Below are positions 1 to 7,746 of a DNA stretch of 64,000 nt, one piece after another. How positions within the stretch are numbered: position 1 is the stretch's first letter; every line of letters begins with the position of its first letter. Both the position numbers and the translations under genes were made by a program. The DNA is taken from positions 2,294,001 through 2,358,000 of the forward strand of contig NZ_JACCCO010000001.1 in assembly GCF_013409935.1 (NCBI RefSeq). The letters are read 5' to 3'. Below the pieces are notes generated by a model. The model was given only the letters and a program-made list of their open reading frames with translations. It was not told the DNA's origin and ran no database searches. The DNA is from Streptosporangium sandarakinum (GTDB taxonomy: Bacteria > Actinomycetota > Actinomycetes > Streptosporangiales > Streptosporangiaceae).

Positions 1-1554
1 GACGGCTGGGCGCAGTCCCGGGCCGAGGAGCCCTGGGCGCCGGCCGGGGTCGAGGAGCCGTGGACGCCGGCCGGGGTCGAGGAGCCGTGGGACCCGCCGC
101 GGGCGCGGGCGCCGTACCACGACCGGACGGCCCAGGACCCCTGGGCGCCGGGCGCCCCCGCCCCCGGGGGCGGTGTCCCGGACCCCCGGGGCGGCCGGAT
201 CGCACGAAGCGCCCCGGCCGGGGGGACGCCGGACCCGCTGGACCCGGCGTGGACGCCGGCGCCCACGGGCGCGCACATCCCGGCGTGGGCGTCGGCCGCC
301 TCCGCCCCGGCCCGGCCGGAGACCGGAGCCGGCGAGCGGCCGTTCTCCTACTGGGACAAGCCCCAGACCGAGTCGTCGCGCTGGGGCCGCTACCCCGAGG
401 CGGACGAGGAGCCGCGGCCCGAGGAGGAGCCGCCCGCCCCTCCGGCCAAGAAGAAGCGCGAGCCGTACCTCGACAACGTCAAGTTCGTCCTGATCGCCCT
501 GGTGGTGACCGGCCACTCGCTGGTCCCGACCCTGGCGGCGCATTCGTCCAAGGCCGCGTACCTCTTCATCTACACGTTCCACATGCCCGCGTTCGTGCTG
601 GTCAGCGGTTATCTCGGGCGCAACTTCTGGAACTCCAACGCCAAGATCAACAAGCTGGTCGACACCATGCTGGTGCCGTACGCGGTCGTGGAGCTGGGGT
701 ACGCGCTGCTGCGCTACGCGGTCGGCCAGAAGTGGTCCCTGACGATCATCGACCCGGCGTGGCTGAACTGGTACCTGCTCGCCCTGGTGCTGTGGCGGAT
801 CTCCACGCCCATCTGGAACCGCATGCGGCAGCCGGTGCTCGTCGCGCTCGTCATCTCCATGGTCGCCGGCTTCTCGGAGATCTCCGGCGACTTCAGCATC
901 GACCGCTTCTTCGGCCTGCTCCCCTTCTACGTGATCGGCCTGGTGCTCAAGCCGGAGCACTTCGACCTGCTCAAGCCGCTGTGGGTGCGGATCACCGGCG
1001 GGGTCGTCCTGGCCGCGGGCGCCGCGGTGGCGATCTTCATCGCCCCGCACGTCAGCCTCAAGCCGGTCTACTACCGCTACAGCTTCAAGTCCATGGACAT
1101 GAGCTGGTGGCTCGGCCTCGGCGTGCGCGGCGCGATGCTGCTGGCCGGGCTGGTGCTCTCGGTGGCACTGCTGGCCGTGGTGCCGCGGCGCCAGACGTGG
1201 TTCTCCGACCTCGGCACCCGCACCCTCTACGCCTACCTGCTGCACGGTGTCGTCGTGCTCGTCGCCAAGGACCAGAAGTGGCTGAGCTTCCCCTGGCTGT
1301 ACGGCCCGCTGGGCGTGATCGCGATCACCTGCAGCGCGCTGGTGCTGGCGATCATCCTCTGCCTGCCGGTGACCCGCACGGCCTTCAAGTGGCTGCTGGA
1401 GCCGCGCCTGGTGTGGCTCTACCGGCGCCCGGCCGGGGAGGCGGCGCGCCCGTCCTCGACGGTGCCCGCCGCGGACATGCCCGCCGCCGCGACGCCCGTG
1501 GACCCGGCCGCCGGGCCCGCCCGCAGGGAGAGTTCAGCCCCGCTTCCCCGGTGA
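1..1554 (+). CDS. Acyltransferase-3 family membrane protein (5' end outside window)
   Basis: The frame is open from base 1, so the start lies upstream; 517 codons are visible. The first ~150 residues are a Pro/Ala/Glu-rich, presumably cytoplasmic tail with a repeated EEPW(A/T/D)P motif. A Lys/Arg-rich stretch and YLDNVKFVLIALVVTGHS follow, the usual entry into the multi-helix core of fucose-4-O-acetylase-like acyltransferases, with the His after TG as the expected catalytic residue. About ten hydrophobic segments run to residue ~465, then a Pro/Ala-rich tail. The family moves acyl groups onto cell-surface sugars or lipids; the substrate cannot be told. A glycosyltransferase follows after 49 bp, which suggests envelope glycan modification. 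Confidence 0.85.
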   Translation, partial: DGWAQSRAEEPWAPAGVEEPWTPAGVEEPWDPPRARAPYHDRTAQDPWAPGAPAPGGGVPDPRGGRIARSAPAGGTPDPLDPAWTPAPTGAHIPAWASAASAPARPETGAGERPFSYWDKPQTESSRWGRYPEADEEPRPEEEPPAPPAKKKREPYLDNVKFVLIALVVTGHSLVPTLAAHSSKAAYLFIYTFHMPAFVLVSGYLGRNFWNSNAKINKLVDTMLVPYAVVELGYALLRYAVGQKWSLTIIDPAWLNWYLLALVLWRISTPIWNRMRQPVLVALVISMVAGFSEISGDFSIDRFFGLLPFYVIGLVLKPEHFDLLKPLWVRITGGVVLAAGAAVAIFIAPHVSLKPVYYRYSFKSMDMSWWLGLGVRGAMLLAGLVLSVALLAVVPRRQTWFSDLGTRTLYAYLLHGVVVLVAKDQKWLSFPWLYGPLGVIAITCSALVLAIILCLPVTRTAFKWLLEPRLVWLYRRPAGEAARPSSTVPAADMPAAATPVDPAAGPARRESSAPLPR

Positions 1555-1603
1555 TTAACCCGGCACACCCGGTGAGGACGGAACCTCCGCCCAACATCGG
1601 CGT

Positions 1604-2716
1604 ATGAGGGTATGTGTCGGGACGATCGTCCACCATCCCGAGGACGCCCGGATCATGCACAGGCAGATCCGGGCCCTCCTCGACGCGGGGCACGAGGTCA
1701 CCTATGTCGCCCCCTTCACCGACTGCAACGTCACCCCGGCCCCCGGTATCCGCGCGATCGACGTCCCGCGCGCGCTCGGCGCCCACCGCGGCCGGGCACT
1801 GCGGGCCGTGCGCGGGGCGCTGCGGCGCGGGACCGAGGACGCCGACCTGCTCCTCGTCTGCGACCTCGCGTCACTGCTCCGGCTGCCCCGCCGCCGCCCC
1901 GTCACCGTCTGGGACGTCCGCGACGACGCCTCCGGGCCGTGGGCGGCCGGTTCGTTCCCCGGGCCCCGCCTCCCGCGGCCCCTGCTCCGCCTCGCCGAGT
2001 CCCGCGCCGAGCACCGCGTCCACCTGATCCTGGCCGACGCCTCCCACCGGGAGCGGTTCCAACTGTCCCATCCCGTGGTCCCCCGCGCCGCCCGGGTGCC
2101 CGAGCGGCCGCCGCGGCCGCCCGCCGGTGGGCGGGTCGTCCACCTGGGCAGGCTCCGCGCGGACGGCGGCGTGGCCGAGCTGGTCGAGCTGGCCCGGCGG
2201 CTGGCGCCGTACGGGATCAGGACGGACCTGATCGGCGAGGCCGACCCGGCGGTCCGCCCGGCGGTCCGCGACGCGCAGCGGGCGGGCCTGCTCGACTGGT
2301 ACGGCCACGTGCCCGACCGGCACGCGACGCGGATGGCCGAGGGCGCCCTGGCCGGGCTCGCGCTCCCGCACGACCTGCCCGGCGCCGGGCGGGCCGTACC
2401 GGCCAAGGTCGTCGAGTACATGGCCAGGGGACTCCCGGTCATCACCACCCCGGCCCCGGCCGCCGCCGCGGTGGTCGAGCGGACCGGCTGCGGCGTGGTG
2501 GTGCCCTTCGGCGACGTGGACGCCGCGCTGCGCGCCGTACTGGCGCTGCGGGACGACCCCGTCCGGGCGGCGGACCTGGGCGCGCGCGGCCACCGGGAGG
2601 CGCTGCGCCACCACAACTGGGCCGACCACGCGGGCGGGTTCGTCGAGCTGCTGGAGGGCTGGGCCGCGACGGGCGCCGCCCCGGCACCCGCCCGTCCCCG
2701 CCCCCTGCCCGCCTGA
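1604..2716 (+). CDS. Glycosyltransferase family 4-like
   Basis: A 370-residue two-lobed glycosyltransferase. The N-terminal half begins MRVCVGTIVHHPEDARI and has the 'H..Q..AL..AGHEVTYV' pattern of GT4 donor/acceptor lobes. The C-terminal half has a GRL loop and KVVEYMARGLPVITT, the conserved E-x7-type nucleotide-sugar motif. No Shine-Dalgarno is visible before the ATG. It lies 49 bp after the acyltransferase, probably in one transcript. Donor and acceptor are not predictable. The last codons and the stop fall within a 45-bp tandem duplication (see repeat). Confidence 0.85.
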   Translation: MRVCVGTIVHHPEDARIMHRQIRALLDAGHEVTYVAPFTDCNVTPAPGIRAIDVPRALGAHRGRALRAVRGALRRGTEDADLLLVCDLASLLRLPRRRPVTVWDVRDDASGPWAAGSFPGPRLPRPLLRLAESRAEHRVHLILADASHRERFQLSHPVVPRAARVPERPPRPPAGGRVVHLGRLRADGGVAELVELARRLAPYGIRTDLIGEADPAVRPAVRDAQRAGLLDWYGHVPDRHATRMAEGALAGLALPHDLPGAGRAVPAKVVEYMARGLPVITTPAPAAAAVVERTGCGVVVPFGDVDAALRAVLALRDDPVRAADLGARGHREALRHHNWADHAGGFVELLEGWAATGAAPAPARPRPLPA

Positions 2717-2775
2717 CGGACCGCCCCGGCACCCGCCCGTCCCCGCCCCCTGCCCGCCTGACGGACCGCCCCGGC
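2676..2775 (+). repeat. 45-bp tandem duplication across the glycosyltransferase stop
   Basis: Two full copies of a 45-bp unit (2676-2720, 2721-2765) plus about 10 bp of a third. The first copy includes the last codons and the TGA of the glycosyltransferase; the second is non-coding. The unit starts ccgccccggc and is C-rich. Confidence 0.85.
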
Positions 2776-2957
2776 CCGCGTGCCGGCCCGGTCCGGGCGG
2801 GCCCCCGGCCGCCGCCTGAGCGTCCTCCCGCCCGCCACCGGAACCCGTGAGGTTCGCGGAGCCCGCCGGGTTCCCCTCCCGGCACGTGAATGCCGGGTTC
2901 TTCGGGGGTATGCCAAACCACAGTGACGGGAGAGCCGAAGATTGGTCTAGAGGAGCC

Positions 2958-3695
2958 ATGGCACGCCATCTGATCCAGGGCCGCGAGGTCGCCACGCCGG
3001 TCCGCATCCGGGACGCCATGGCCTGCACGGCCTCCTATCTGGTCCGTGCCGACGCGGCCCGCGCCGTGATCGCCTACTCGGGGCTCGACGTCGTCGAGGT
3101 TCTTCCCGGCAAGGCGCTGTGCACGCTGGCGTTCCTGGACTACACCGAGGGAGACCTGGGCGCCTACCACGAGTTCGGGGTGACCTTCCTGGTCCGGCCG
3201 CCGGAGGCGGGTCCGGCGCCCCGCCGCGGTCTGCGCCGCGGCCTTTCCGAGCTGCTGCGGGACGGGGCGGGGGTGTTCGTCCACTGGCTCCCCGTCGACC
3301 AGGGGTTCACCCTGGAGGCCGGCCGTACGATCTGGGGTTTCCCCAAGGAGCTGGCCGACATCGACCTGCGCCTGTCGTCCCCCTACAAGCGGTGTGTCGT
3401 CCGCCAGGACGGCCGCCTGGTGCTGGACCTCCTGCTGCGGCCCGGCCTGCCGGTGCCCGCGCCCGGCCTGACCGCCCGCACCGACGCCTACACCCATCTG
3501 GACGGCGTCACCCGCCGCGTTCCCTGGTCGGTGGCGCCGCGCGGCGGGCGGGTGCGTCCGGCGGGCGCCCTGATCCGCCTGGGCAACCACCCCGTCGCCA
3601 GGGAGCTGAGCGAGCTGGGCCTGCCCGGCGGCGCCTTCCTGACCGCCACCGCCTCGCACGTGACCATGCGCTTCGAGGAGGCCAAGACCCTCTAG
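2958..3695 (+). CDS. Acetoacetate decarboxylase family protein
   Basis: 245 residues, the usual ADC length. The ATG at 2958 is preceded by AGAGGAG; in-frame codons upstream lack a ribosome-binding site. The motif WGFPKEL carries the lysine that forms the Schiff base in acetoacetate decarboxylase, and VDQGFTLEAGRTIWGFPKE is the family core. Members decarboxylate or otherwise act on beta-keto acids; many actinomycete homologues have no known substrate. No pathway partner is adjacent: the next gene region is an IS element on the opposite strand. Confidence 0.8.
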   Translation: MARHLIQGREVATPVRIRDAMACTASYLVRADAARAVIAYSGLDVVEVLPGKALCTLAFLDYTEGDLGAYHEFGVTFLVRPPEAGPAPRRGLRRGLSELLRDGAGVFVHWLPVDQGFTLEAGRTIWGFPKELADIDLRLSSPYKRCVVRQDGRLVLDLLLRPGLPVPAPGLTARTDAYTHLDGVTRRVPWSVAPRGGRVRPAGALIRLGNHPVARELSELGLPGGAFLTATASHVTMRFEEAKTL

Positions 3696-3724
3696 GGCCC
3701 GGGGCGGCGGTGGCGCGGGAGAGC

Positions 3725-3808
3725 TCAGCGGCGGCCGGGACGGGTGCGCCACAGGCTCGCCGCGCCCAGGGCGGCGGCGGCGCACGCCACCGGGATCGCG
3801 GGCAGCAT
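3725..3808 (-). pseudogene. 3' remnant of an IS-truncated gene (C-terminal membrane anchor)
   Basis: Reading leftward from the IS edge, 27 codons run in frame to a stop: a hydrophobic helix (LPAIPVACAAAALGAASLW) then RTRPGRR. A helix followed by a basic tail is typical of the C-terminus of membrane-anchored exported proteins, so this may be the end of a gene cut by the insertion. The ATG exactly at the IS edge is probably chance. It could also be meaningless. Confidence 0.3.
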
Positions 3809-3960
3809 TTGACGTGCTCCCCGACATGAATGCCGGAGATTCAGCCCGTGCCACATGGCGCGGCACCTCTGTGGCTTCCTGTTTCGCTGGGTCCTGCCCT
3901 CCGCTAGGCGGCGGGTCTTACGGTCCCTCCGCAGGCGTTTCGCCTCTCCGCCCGTCCGGC
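3809..3960 (-). ncRNA. Probable omega RNA (TnpB guide RNA) with guide from the flank
   Basis: In IS605-type elements the tnpB 3' end plus the right end is processed into a guide RNA that reads into the flanking DNA. Here the tnpB stop (3904) is followed by ~95 nt ending in the terminal hairpin and CACGTCAA at 3809. The predicted guide is the minus-strand sequence from 3808 downward (begins atgctgcccg). The 5' limit is a guess; position and family knowledge are the only evidence. Confidence 0.5.
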
Positions 3961-5058
3961 GGCGAGGACGATCCGGGAGGCGTTGACGTCCTGGTCGTGG
4001 GTGGTCTGGCACGCCCCGCACGTCCATTCCCGGACGCTCAAGGGCTTGGGACCGTCGATCACGAAGCAGACCGAGCAAGTCTGCGACGACGGTAGGAAGC
4101 GGCCCACCTTGGCGAAGGTCCGCCCATACCGGGCCGCCTTGTACTCCAGCATGTCCACGAACGCCGACCATCCGACGTCGTGCACGCTCTTGGCCAGCCG
4201 TGTGCACGCAAGACCGTTCACCGCCAGGTCCTCGACGTACACCGTTTGGTCATCGCGGATGATCGCCGTGGACAGCTTGTGGTGGTGGTCCCGCCGCGCG
4301 TCCGCCACCCCGGCATGCGCCTTGGCGACCTTCACGACGGCTTTCCTGCGGTTGGCCGAGCCCTTCGCTTTTCTGCTGAGCGCCTTTTGCGCCTTCTTCA
4401 ACCGGCGTTCGGCACGGCGCAGAAAACGCGGGTTATCGATCTTCCGGCCGTCCGACAGGACCGCGAAGTGAGTCAGACCCAGGTCCACCCCGATCTGGGA
4501 CGTCGCCTCCGGCAACGGCTCGTCGCCCGTCTCGACCACGAACGAGGCGAAGTATCGGCCTGAGGCGTCCTTGGTCACCGTCACCGACGACGGCTCGGAC
4601 GGCAGATCCCGGGACCAGCGAAGCGTCACCTCCCCGATTTTCGGCAGGCGCAGCTTCCCGCCCGTCGTGATGGCGAATCGGGCGTTGCGGGTGAAGCGAA
4701 CCGTCTGCCGGGTGTCCTTGCGGGACCGGAACCGAGGCGGGGCCATCTTCGGCCCCTTCCGCTTCCCTGAGACCGAGGCGAAGAAGTTGCGGAACGCGGT
4801 GTTCAAGTCGGCGAGCGCCTGTTGAAGAACCACCGCGGACACCTCGCCCAGCCAGGCCCGTTCCGGTGTCTTCTTCGCCTGCGTGATCATCCGCTTGAAC
4901 AGGTCCCCATCGGAGAGGTACGGCAGACCTTGTTCGTGGGCTTGCTGTCTCAGGCGCAGCCCGTCATTGAACACCACTCGCGCGCATCCGAATGCCTTGG
5001 CCAGCGCTAGACGCTGGCCAGCGGTCGGGTAGAGGCGGAAGTTGTACCGGAGCTGCAC
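3904..5058 (-). CDS. tnpB: RNA-guided endonuclease TnpB (IS605 OrfB)
   Basis: 384 residues from a GTG start. The N-terminal OrfB helix-turn-helix-like region (YNFRLYPTAGQ) precedes a split RuvC nuclease. All three acidic residues are visible: D in GVDLGL, E in YVEDLA, D in HDQDVNAS. A four-cysteine zinc ribbon (CSVC...CGAC) sits between the last two. Length and motifs are those of an active TnpB, which cuts DNA under omega-RNA guidance and promotes transposon retention. It is divergent from tnpA with 22 bp between starts. The IS appears stranded but tnpB is not decayed. Confidence 0.93.
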   Translation of the reverse strand: MQLRYNFRLYPTAGQRLALAKAFGCARVVFNDGLRLRQQAHEQGLPYLSDGDLFKRMITQAKKTPERAWLGEVSAVVLQQALADLNTAFRNFFASVSGKRKGPKMAPPRFRSRKDTRQTVRFTRNARFAITTGGKLRLPKIGEVTLRWSRDLPSEPSSVTVTKDASGRYFASFVVETGDEPLPEATSQIGVDLGLTHFAVLSDGRKIDNPRFLRRAERRLKKAQKALSRKAKGSANRRKAVVKVAKAHAGVADARRDHHHKLSTAIIRDDQTVYVEDLAVNGLACTRLAKSVHDVGWSAFVDMLEYKAARYGRTFAKVGRFLPSSQTCSVCFVIDGPKPLSVREWTCGACQTTHDQDVNASRIVLAAGRAERRNACGGTVRPAA

Positions 5059-5080
5059 ACCACGATCCTACCTTTGGTTT

Positions 5081-5497
5081 ATGACCGACGATGGAGACAT
5101 CAGAACTGGAAGGCACTGCGTTTTCGTCCTGCACGCGCATTTGGTCTTCGTGACCAAGTTCCGGCACCCGGTGTTCACCGGTGCCCACCTGGAACGCCTG
5201 GGGCAGATCATGCGGGATGTGTGCGCCGACTTCGAGTGCGAGCTGGCTGAGTTCAACGGCGAGAGCAACCACGTCCACCTGCTGGTGAACTTCCCGCCCA
5301 AGGTCGCCCTGTCCCGGCTGGTCAACTCTCTCAAGGGTGTGTCCTCGCGCCGCATGCGCCAGGAGTTCCCCGAACTGGCTCGCCACTACTACCGGGCGAA
5401 CAAGCTGTGGTCGGGTTCCTACTTCGCCGGAAACGTGGGCGACGCGCCGATCAGCGTCCTGCGCCAGTACATCGAGCAGCAGAACCGGCCAGTCTGA
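5081..5497 (+). CDS. tnpA: IS200/IS605 transposase TnpA (Y1 HUH)
   Basis: 138 residues from ATG 5081. It carries the HUH metal motif in NHVHLLV and the catalytic tyrosine in RQYIEQQ near the C-terminus, so the single-strand transposase appears complete. The sequence VHLVFVTKFRHPVF is typical of actinobacterial members. The gene stops 3 bp before a decayed response regulator begins, so the left-end hairpin substrate is missing although the enzyme is intact. Confidence 0.93.
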   Translation: MTDDGDIRTGRHCVFVLHAHLVFVTKFRHPVFTGAHLERLGQIMRDVCADFECELAEFNGESNHVHLLVNFPPKVALSRLVNSLKGVSSRRMRQEFPELARHYYRANKLWSGSYFAGNVGDAPISVLRQYIEQQNRPV

Positions 5498-5499
5498 CC

Positions 5500-5889
5500 G
5501 GCGCGGACGACTACCTGCCCAAGCCGTTCGCGTTCGAGGAGCTGGTGGCGGCGGTGCTGGTCGAGCGGCTCGTCCAGAACCTGGTGGAGAACGCGATCCG
5601 GCACAACCACGCGGGCGGGCAGCTGTGGGTGTCCACCCGGCGGCGGACCGACCAGGTCGAGCCGGTCGTGTCCAACACCGGGCTGCCCGTGCCGCCGTAC
5701 GAGGTCGAGACGATCTTCGAGCCGTTCCGGCGGCTGCACGGGGACCGGCTACGCTCCGACCGGGGCAGCGGTCTGGGGCTGTCCATCGTCCGGGTGGTCG
5801 CCGAGGCGCACGGCGGCACCGTGAGCGCCGAGCCCCGCGAGGAGGGCGGGCTCACGGTGGCCGTCGAGCTGCCGCAGGTGAACGTCTGA
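5500..5889 (+). pseudogene. Decayed two-component system: receiver fragment fused to kinase ATPase domain
   Basis: The frame starts with GADDYLPKPFAFEELVAAV, the end of an OmpR-type receiver (conserved Lys of the KPF motif), and runs without a break into LVERLVQNLVENAIRHN, the N-box of a sensor kinase, then EPFRRL and GSGLGLSIV (G2 box), ending at 5889. The regulator's phosphoacceptor half and DNA-binding domain and the kinase's sensor and His box are gone. An in-frame deletion between adjacent regulator and kinase genes plus loss of the 5' end at the IS explains it. No start codon remains. Confidence 0.85.
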
Positions 5890-5908
5890 TCCCGGGGCCG
5901 GCGCGGGG

Positions 5909-6301
5909 TCAGGCGGGGCCGAGCAGGTCCCACCGGTTGCCGGCGATGTCGCGGAACACCGCGACGCGCCCGTACGGCTCGGCGCGCGGCGGCGTGACGA
6001 ACTCGACCCCGGCGGCGGTCATCCGCTCGTAGGCGGCGTCGAAGTCGTCCGTCCGCAGGAAGAACCCGACGCGCCCGGCCACCTGGTCGCCGACGGCGGC
6101 GCGCTGCCGTTCCCCGTCGGCCCGGGCGAGCAGGACGCCGGTCCGGGCGCCGGGCGGCCGCACAACGACCCACCGCTTGGGGCGCCCGTCGTTCGTCAGC
6201 GACGGCGAGTCCTCCACCAGGTCGAATCCCAGGACCCCGGTGAAGAACTCGATGGCCGGGTCGTACTCCTCGACGATGATCGTGAAAAGTTCCATGTGCA
6301 C
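5909..6301 (-). CDS. VOC (glyoxalase/bleomycin-resistance) family protein
   Basis: 130 residues from a GTG at 6301, or 128 from the ATG two codons on. One vicinal-oxygen-chelate fold with beta-alpha-beta-beta-beta repeats: MELFTIIVEEYDPAIEFFTGVLGF and VAVFRDIAGNRWDLLGP. The family includes lyases, dioxygenases and drug-binding proteins; the substrate is not predictable. It is divergent from an SDR gene with a palindrome between them. An ordinary small housekeeping or stress protein is likely. Confidence 0.8.
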   Translation of the reverse strand: MHMELFTIIVEEYDPAIEFFTGVLGFDLVEDSPSLTNDGRPKRWVVVRPPGARTGVLLARADGERQRAAVGDQVAGRVGFFLRTDDFDAAYERMTAAGVEFVTPPRAEPYGRVAVFRDIAGNRWDLLGPA

Positions 6302-6350
6302 CCCGCGAGCCTAGGGGGATCATGTGTGCCATGATTAAGTAACGATCAGT

Positions 6351-6361
6351 CCAAAATTTGG
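6351..6361. promoter_or_regulatory. Palindrome CCAAAATTTGG between divergent VOC and SDR genes
   Basis: A perfect 5+1+5 inverted repeat 52 bp before the SDR start and 50 bp before the VOC start, in a locally AT-rich patch. The position suits a shared operator. No regulator gene is adjacent. Confidence 0.4.
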
Positions 6362-6412
6362 GCGCACGGCGTGACCGTCGCGTCCGGGACATCCGGTAGA
6401 GGTGTGGAAGAG

Positions 6413-7165
6413 ATGAGATTCACCGACAGGGTCGTGCTGGTCACCGGCGGAGGCTCCGGCATCGGGCGGGCCGTCGCCCTGGGATTCGCGCGGGAGGGGG
6501 CGACCGTGGCGGTGGCCGGCCGCCGCCGGGAGGCCCTGGAGCGCACCGTCGAGCTCGCCGAGGCCGAGGGCGCCAGGGCCGCCGCGTTCACCGCCGACCT
6601 GACCGACCCGGCGGACGTGGCCGCGCTCGTCGACGGGATCACCGGCCGGTTCGGCGGCCTGGACGTCGCGGTCAACAGCGCCGGGACCTTCACCGCCGCC
6701 CCGGTCGCGGAGACCTCGGAGGAGGAGTGGACCCGGGTCCTCACCGTGAACACGACCGGCGTCTTCCTCGCCATGAAGCACGAGATCAGGGCGATGCGCG
6801 CCCGGGGCGGCGGCGCGATCGTCAACATCGCCTCCAACATCGGCGCGCACCGCAGGCTCCCCGGGCTCGGCGCCTACGCGGCGTCCAAGGCCGCGGTCAG
6901 CGCGCTGACCCGGACCGCGGCCCTGGAGTGCGTCGGCGAGGGCATCCGCGTCAACGCGGTCAGCCCCGGCCCGTTCGACACCCCGATGTCGATGCGGCCC
7001 GGCGAGACCGAGGCCGACCGGGCCGCCCGGATGAAGGAGCAGTCGCCGATCGGCAGGGTCGGCTCCCTGGAGGAGATCACCGGCACCGTGCTCTGGCTCG
7101 CCTCCGACGAGGCCGGCTACGCCGTGGGGCTCGACCTCGTCCTCGACGGCGGCGCCACCGCCTGA
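6413..7165 (+). CDS. SDR family oxidoreductase
   Basis: 250 residues; the ATG at 6413 follows GGAAGAG. A classical short-chain dehydrogenase: TGGGSGIGRA (nucleotide loop), NSAGT, and the catalytic S..Y..K set (NIAS, YAASK). AVAGRRRE after strand 2 suggests NADP preference. The C-terminus GLDLVLDGGATA is canonical. The substrate is unknown. It is divergent from the VOC gene and followed by a hairpin terminator. Confidence 0.88.
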   Translation: MRFTDRVVLVTGGGSGIGRAVALGFAREGATVAVAGRRREALERTVELAEAEGARAAAFTADLTDPADVAALVDGITGRFGGLDVAVNSAGTFTAAPVAETSEEEWTRVLTVNTTGVFLAMKHEIRAMRARGGGAIVNIASNIGAHRRLPGLGAYAASKAAVSALTRTAALECVGEGIRVNAVSPGPFDTPMSMRPGETEADRAARMKEQSPIGRVGSLEEITGTVLWLASDEAGYAVGLDLVLDGGATA

Positions 7166-7174
7166 ACCCCGGAT

Positions 7175-7212
7175 GGAGCCCGCCCGCCCCACCCGTCACA
7201 ACGGGTGGCTCC
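7175..7212 (+). terminator. Hairpin after the SDR gene
   Basis: CCACCCGT / ACGGGTGG with a CACA loop (7189-7208), enclosed by a second short arm GGAGCC/CTCC. There is no U-tract, as is usual in actinomycetes. Confidence 0.5.
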
Positions 7213-7278
7213 GAGAGGCTCGATCACCGCGTTCCGGAGGGCACCGCGCCGACGCACGGTTCGTGACTCTCCGTGACT

Positions 7279-7295
7279 AAAGAACTACGTTCTTT
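7279..7295. promoter_or_regulatory. Perfect inverted repeat AAAGAAC-TAC-GTTCTTT
   Basis: Two 7-bp arms with a 3-bp centre, 33 bp upstream of the secreted-peptide start. It is AT-rich against a GC-rich background, so likely an operator or promoter element of that gene. Confidence 0.5.
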
Positions 7296-7328
7296 CTCGT
7301 CGAACGTCACGCCCGATCGAGGAGGACC

Positions 7329-7655
7329 ATGCATACCCTCATCCGCAGCACCGGAGCGGCCCTGACCGGGGCACTGCTCGCCGGCGGCCTGCTCGCCTCG
7401 CTGCCCACGGCCGCCCACGCGGCCTCGGCCCCGCTCGTGGCACGGGTGGCGCAGGCCGCGCCCGCCGTCGCCTGCACCGCCGACGCCACCGCGAGCGGCT
7501 GGATCTGCTTCCTGCGCTACTGCGACGCCTACTACTGCTACTACGACTGCTACCCGACCCTGCAGGCCCGCACCAGCAACCAGCGGCCCGGCAAGACCAT
7601 CCGGGTGCCCAAGCCCACGACGGGCTCACCGGCCCCCACGATGACCAGCGACTGA
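7329..7655 (+). CDS. Small secreted Cys/Tyr-rich protein
   Basis: 108 residues; GAGGAGGACC precedes the ATG. A Sec signal peptide (basic MHTLIR, hydrophobic core, TAAHA-A cleavage) is followed by ~75 mature residues. Their centre is unusual: six cysteines in all, five of them within ~30 residues alternating with tyrosines (WICFLRYCDAYYCYYDCYP). The rest is Thr/Pro/Ser-rich. Not recognised as a known family. The cysteine spacing suggests a disulfide-bonded or metal-binding extracellular peptide, though nothing shows its role. It is transcribed alone, behind a palindrome, and ends at a convergent hairpin. Confidence 0.75.
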   Translation: MHTLIRSTGAALTGALLAGGLLASLPTAAHAASAPLVARVAQAAPAVACTADATASGWICFLRYCDAYYCYYDCYPTLQARTSNQRPGKTIRVPKPTTGSPAPTMTSD

Positions 7656-7666
7656 TACGCCGGCCC

Positions 7667-7717
7667 GGAACCGGGAACGCGGACGTCGTGCGGCGCACGC
7701 CGCCGGTCCCCGGTTCC
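7667..7717. terminator. Bidirectional hairpin between convergent genes
   Basis: GGAACCGGG (7667-7675) pairs with CCCGGTTCC (7709-7717); a smaller GCGGC/GCCGC hairpin nests inside. It lies between the ends of the secreted protein and the GT2 gene. Confidence 0.5.
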
Positions 7718-7746
7718 GCGTGCGCCGTGCGGCCCCGGGCGAGCGG

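Larger units (their letters stand above)
3809..5499 (-). mobile_element. IS200/IS605 family element (IS605-like, divergent tnpA/tnpB)
   Basis: About 1.7 kb with divergent tnpA (+) and tnpB (-). The tnpB-side end is clear: read on the minus strand, an imperfect hairpin (CTCCGGCA / TGTC-GG-GGAG) is followed by CACGTCAA, ending at 3809; TCAA is a known right-end cleavage sequence in this family. On the tnpA side a response-regulator sequence begins within 3 bp of the tnpA stop, leaving no room for the usual subterminal hairpin, so that end looks deleted. If so, the copy cannot move by itself. Boundaries are by eye. Confidence 0.8.

Noticed and set aside
5500-5889. Functional small sensor kinase
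   Set aside because: No His box, no start codon, and a receiver fragment at its N-terminus; a fusion remnant.
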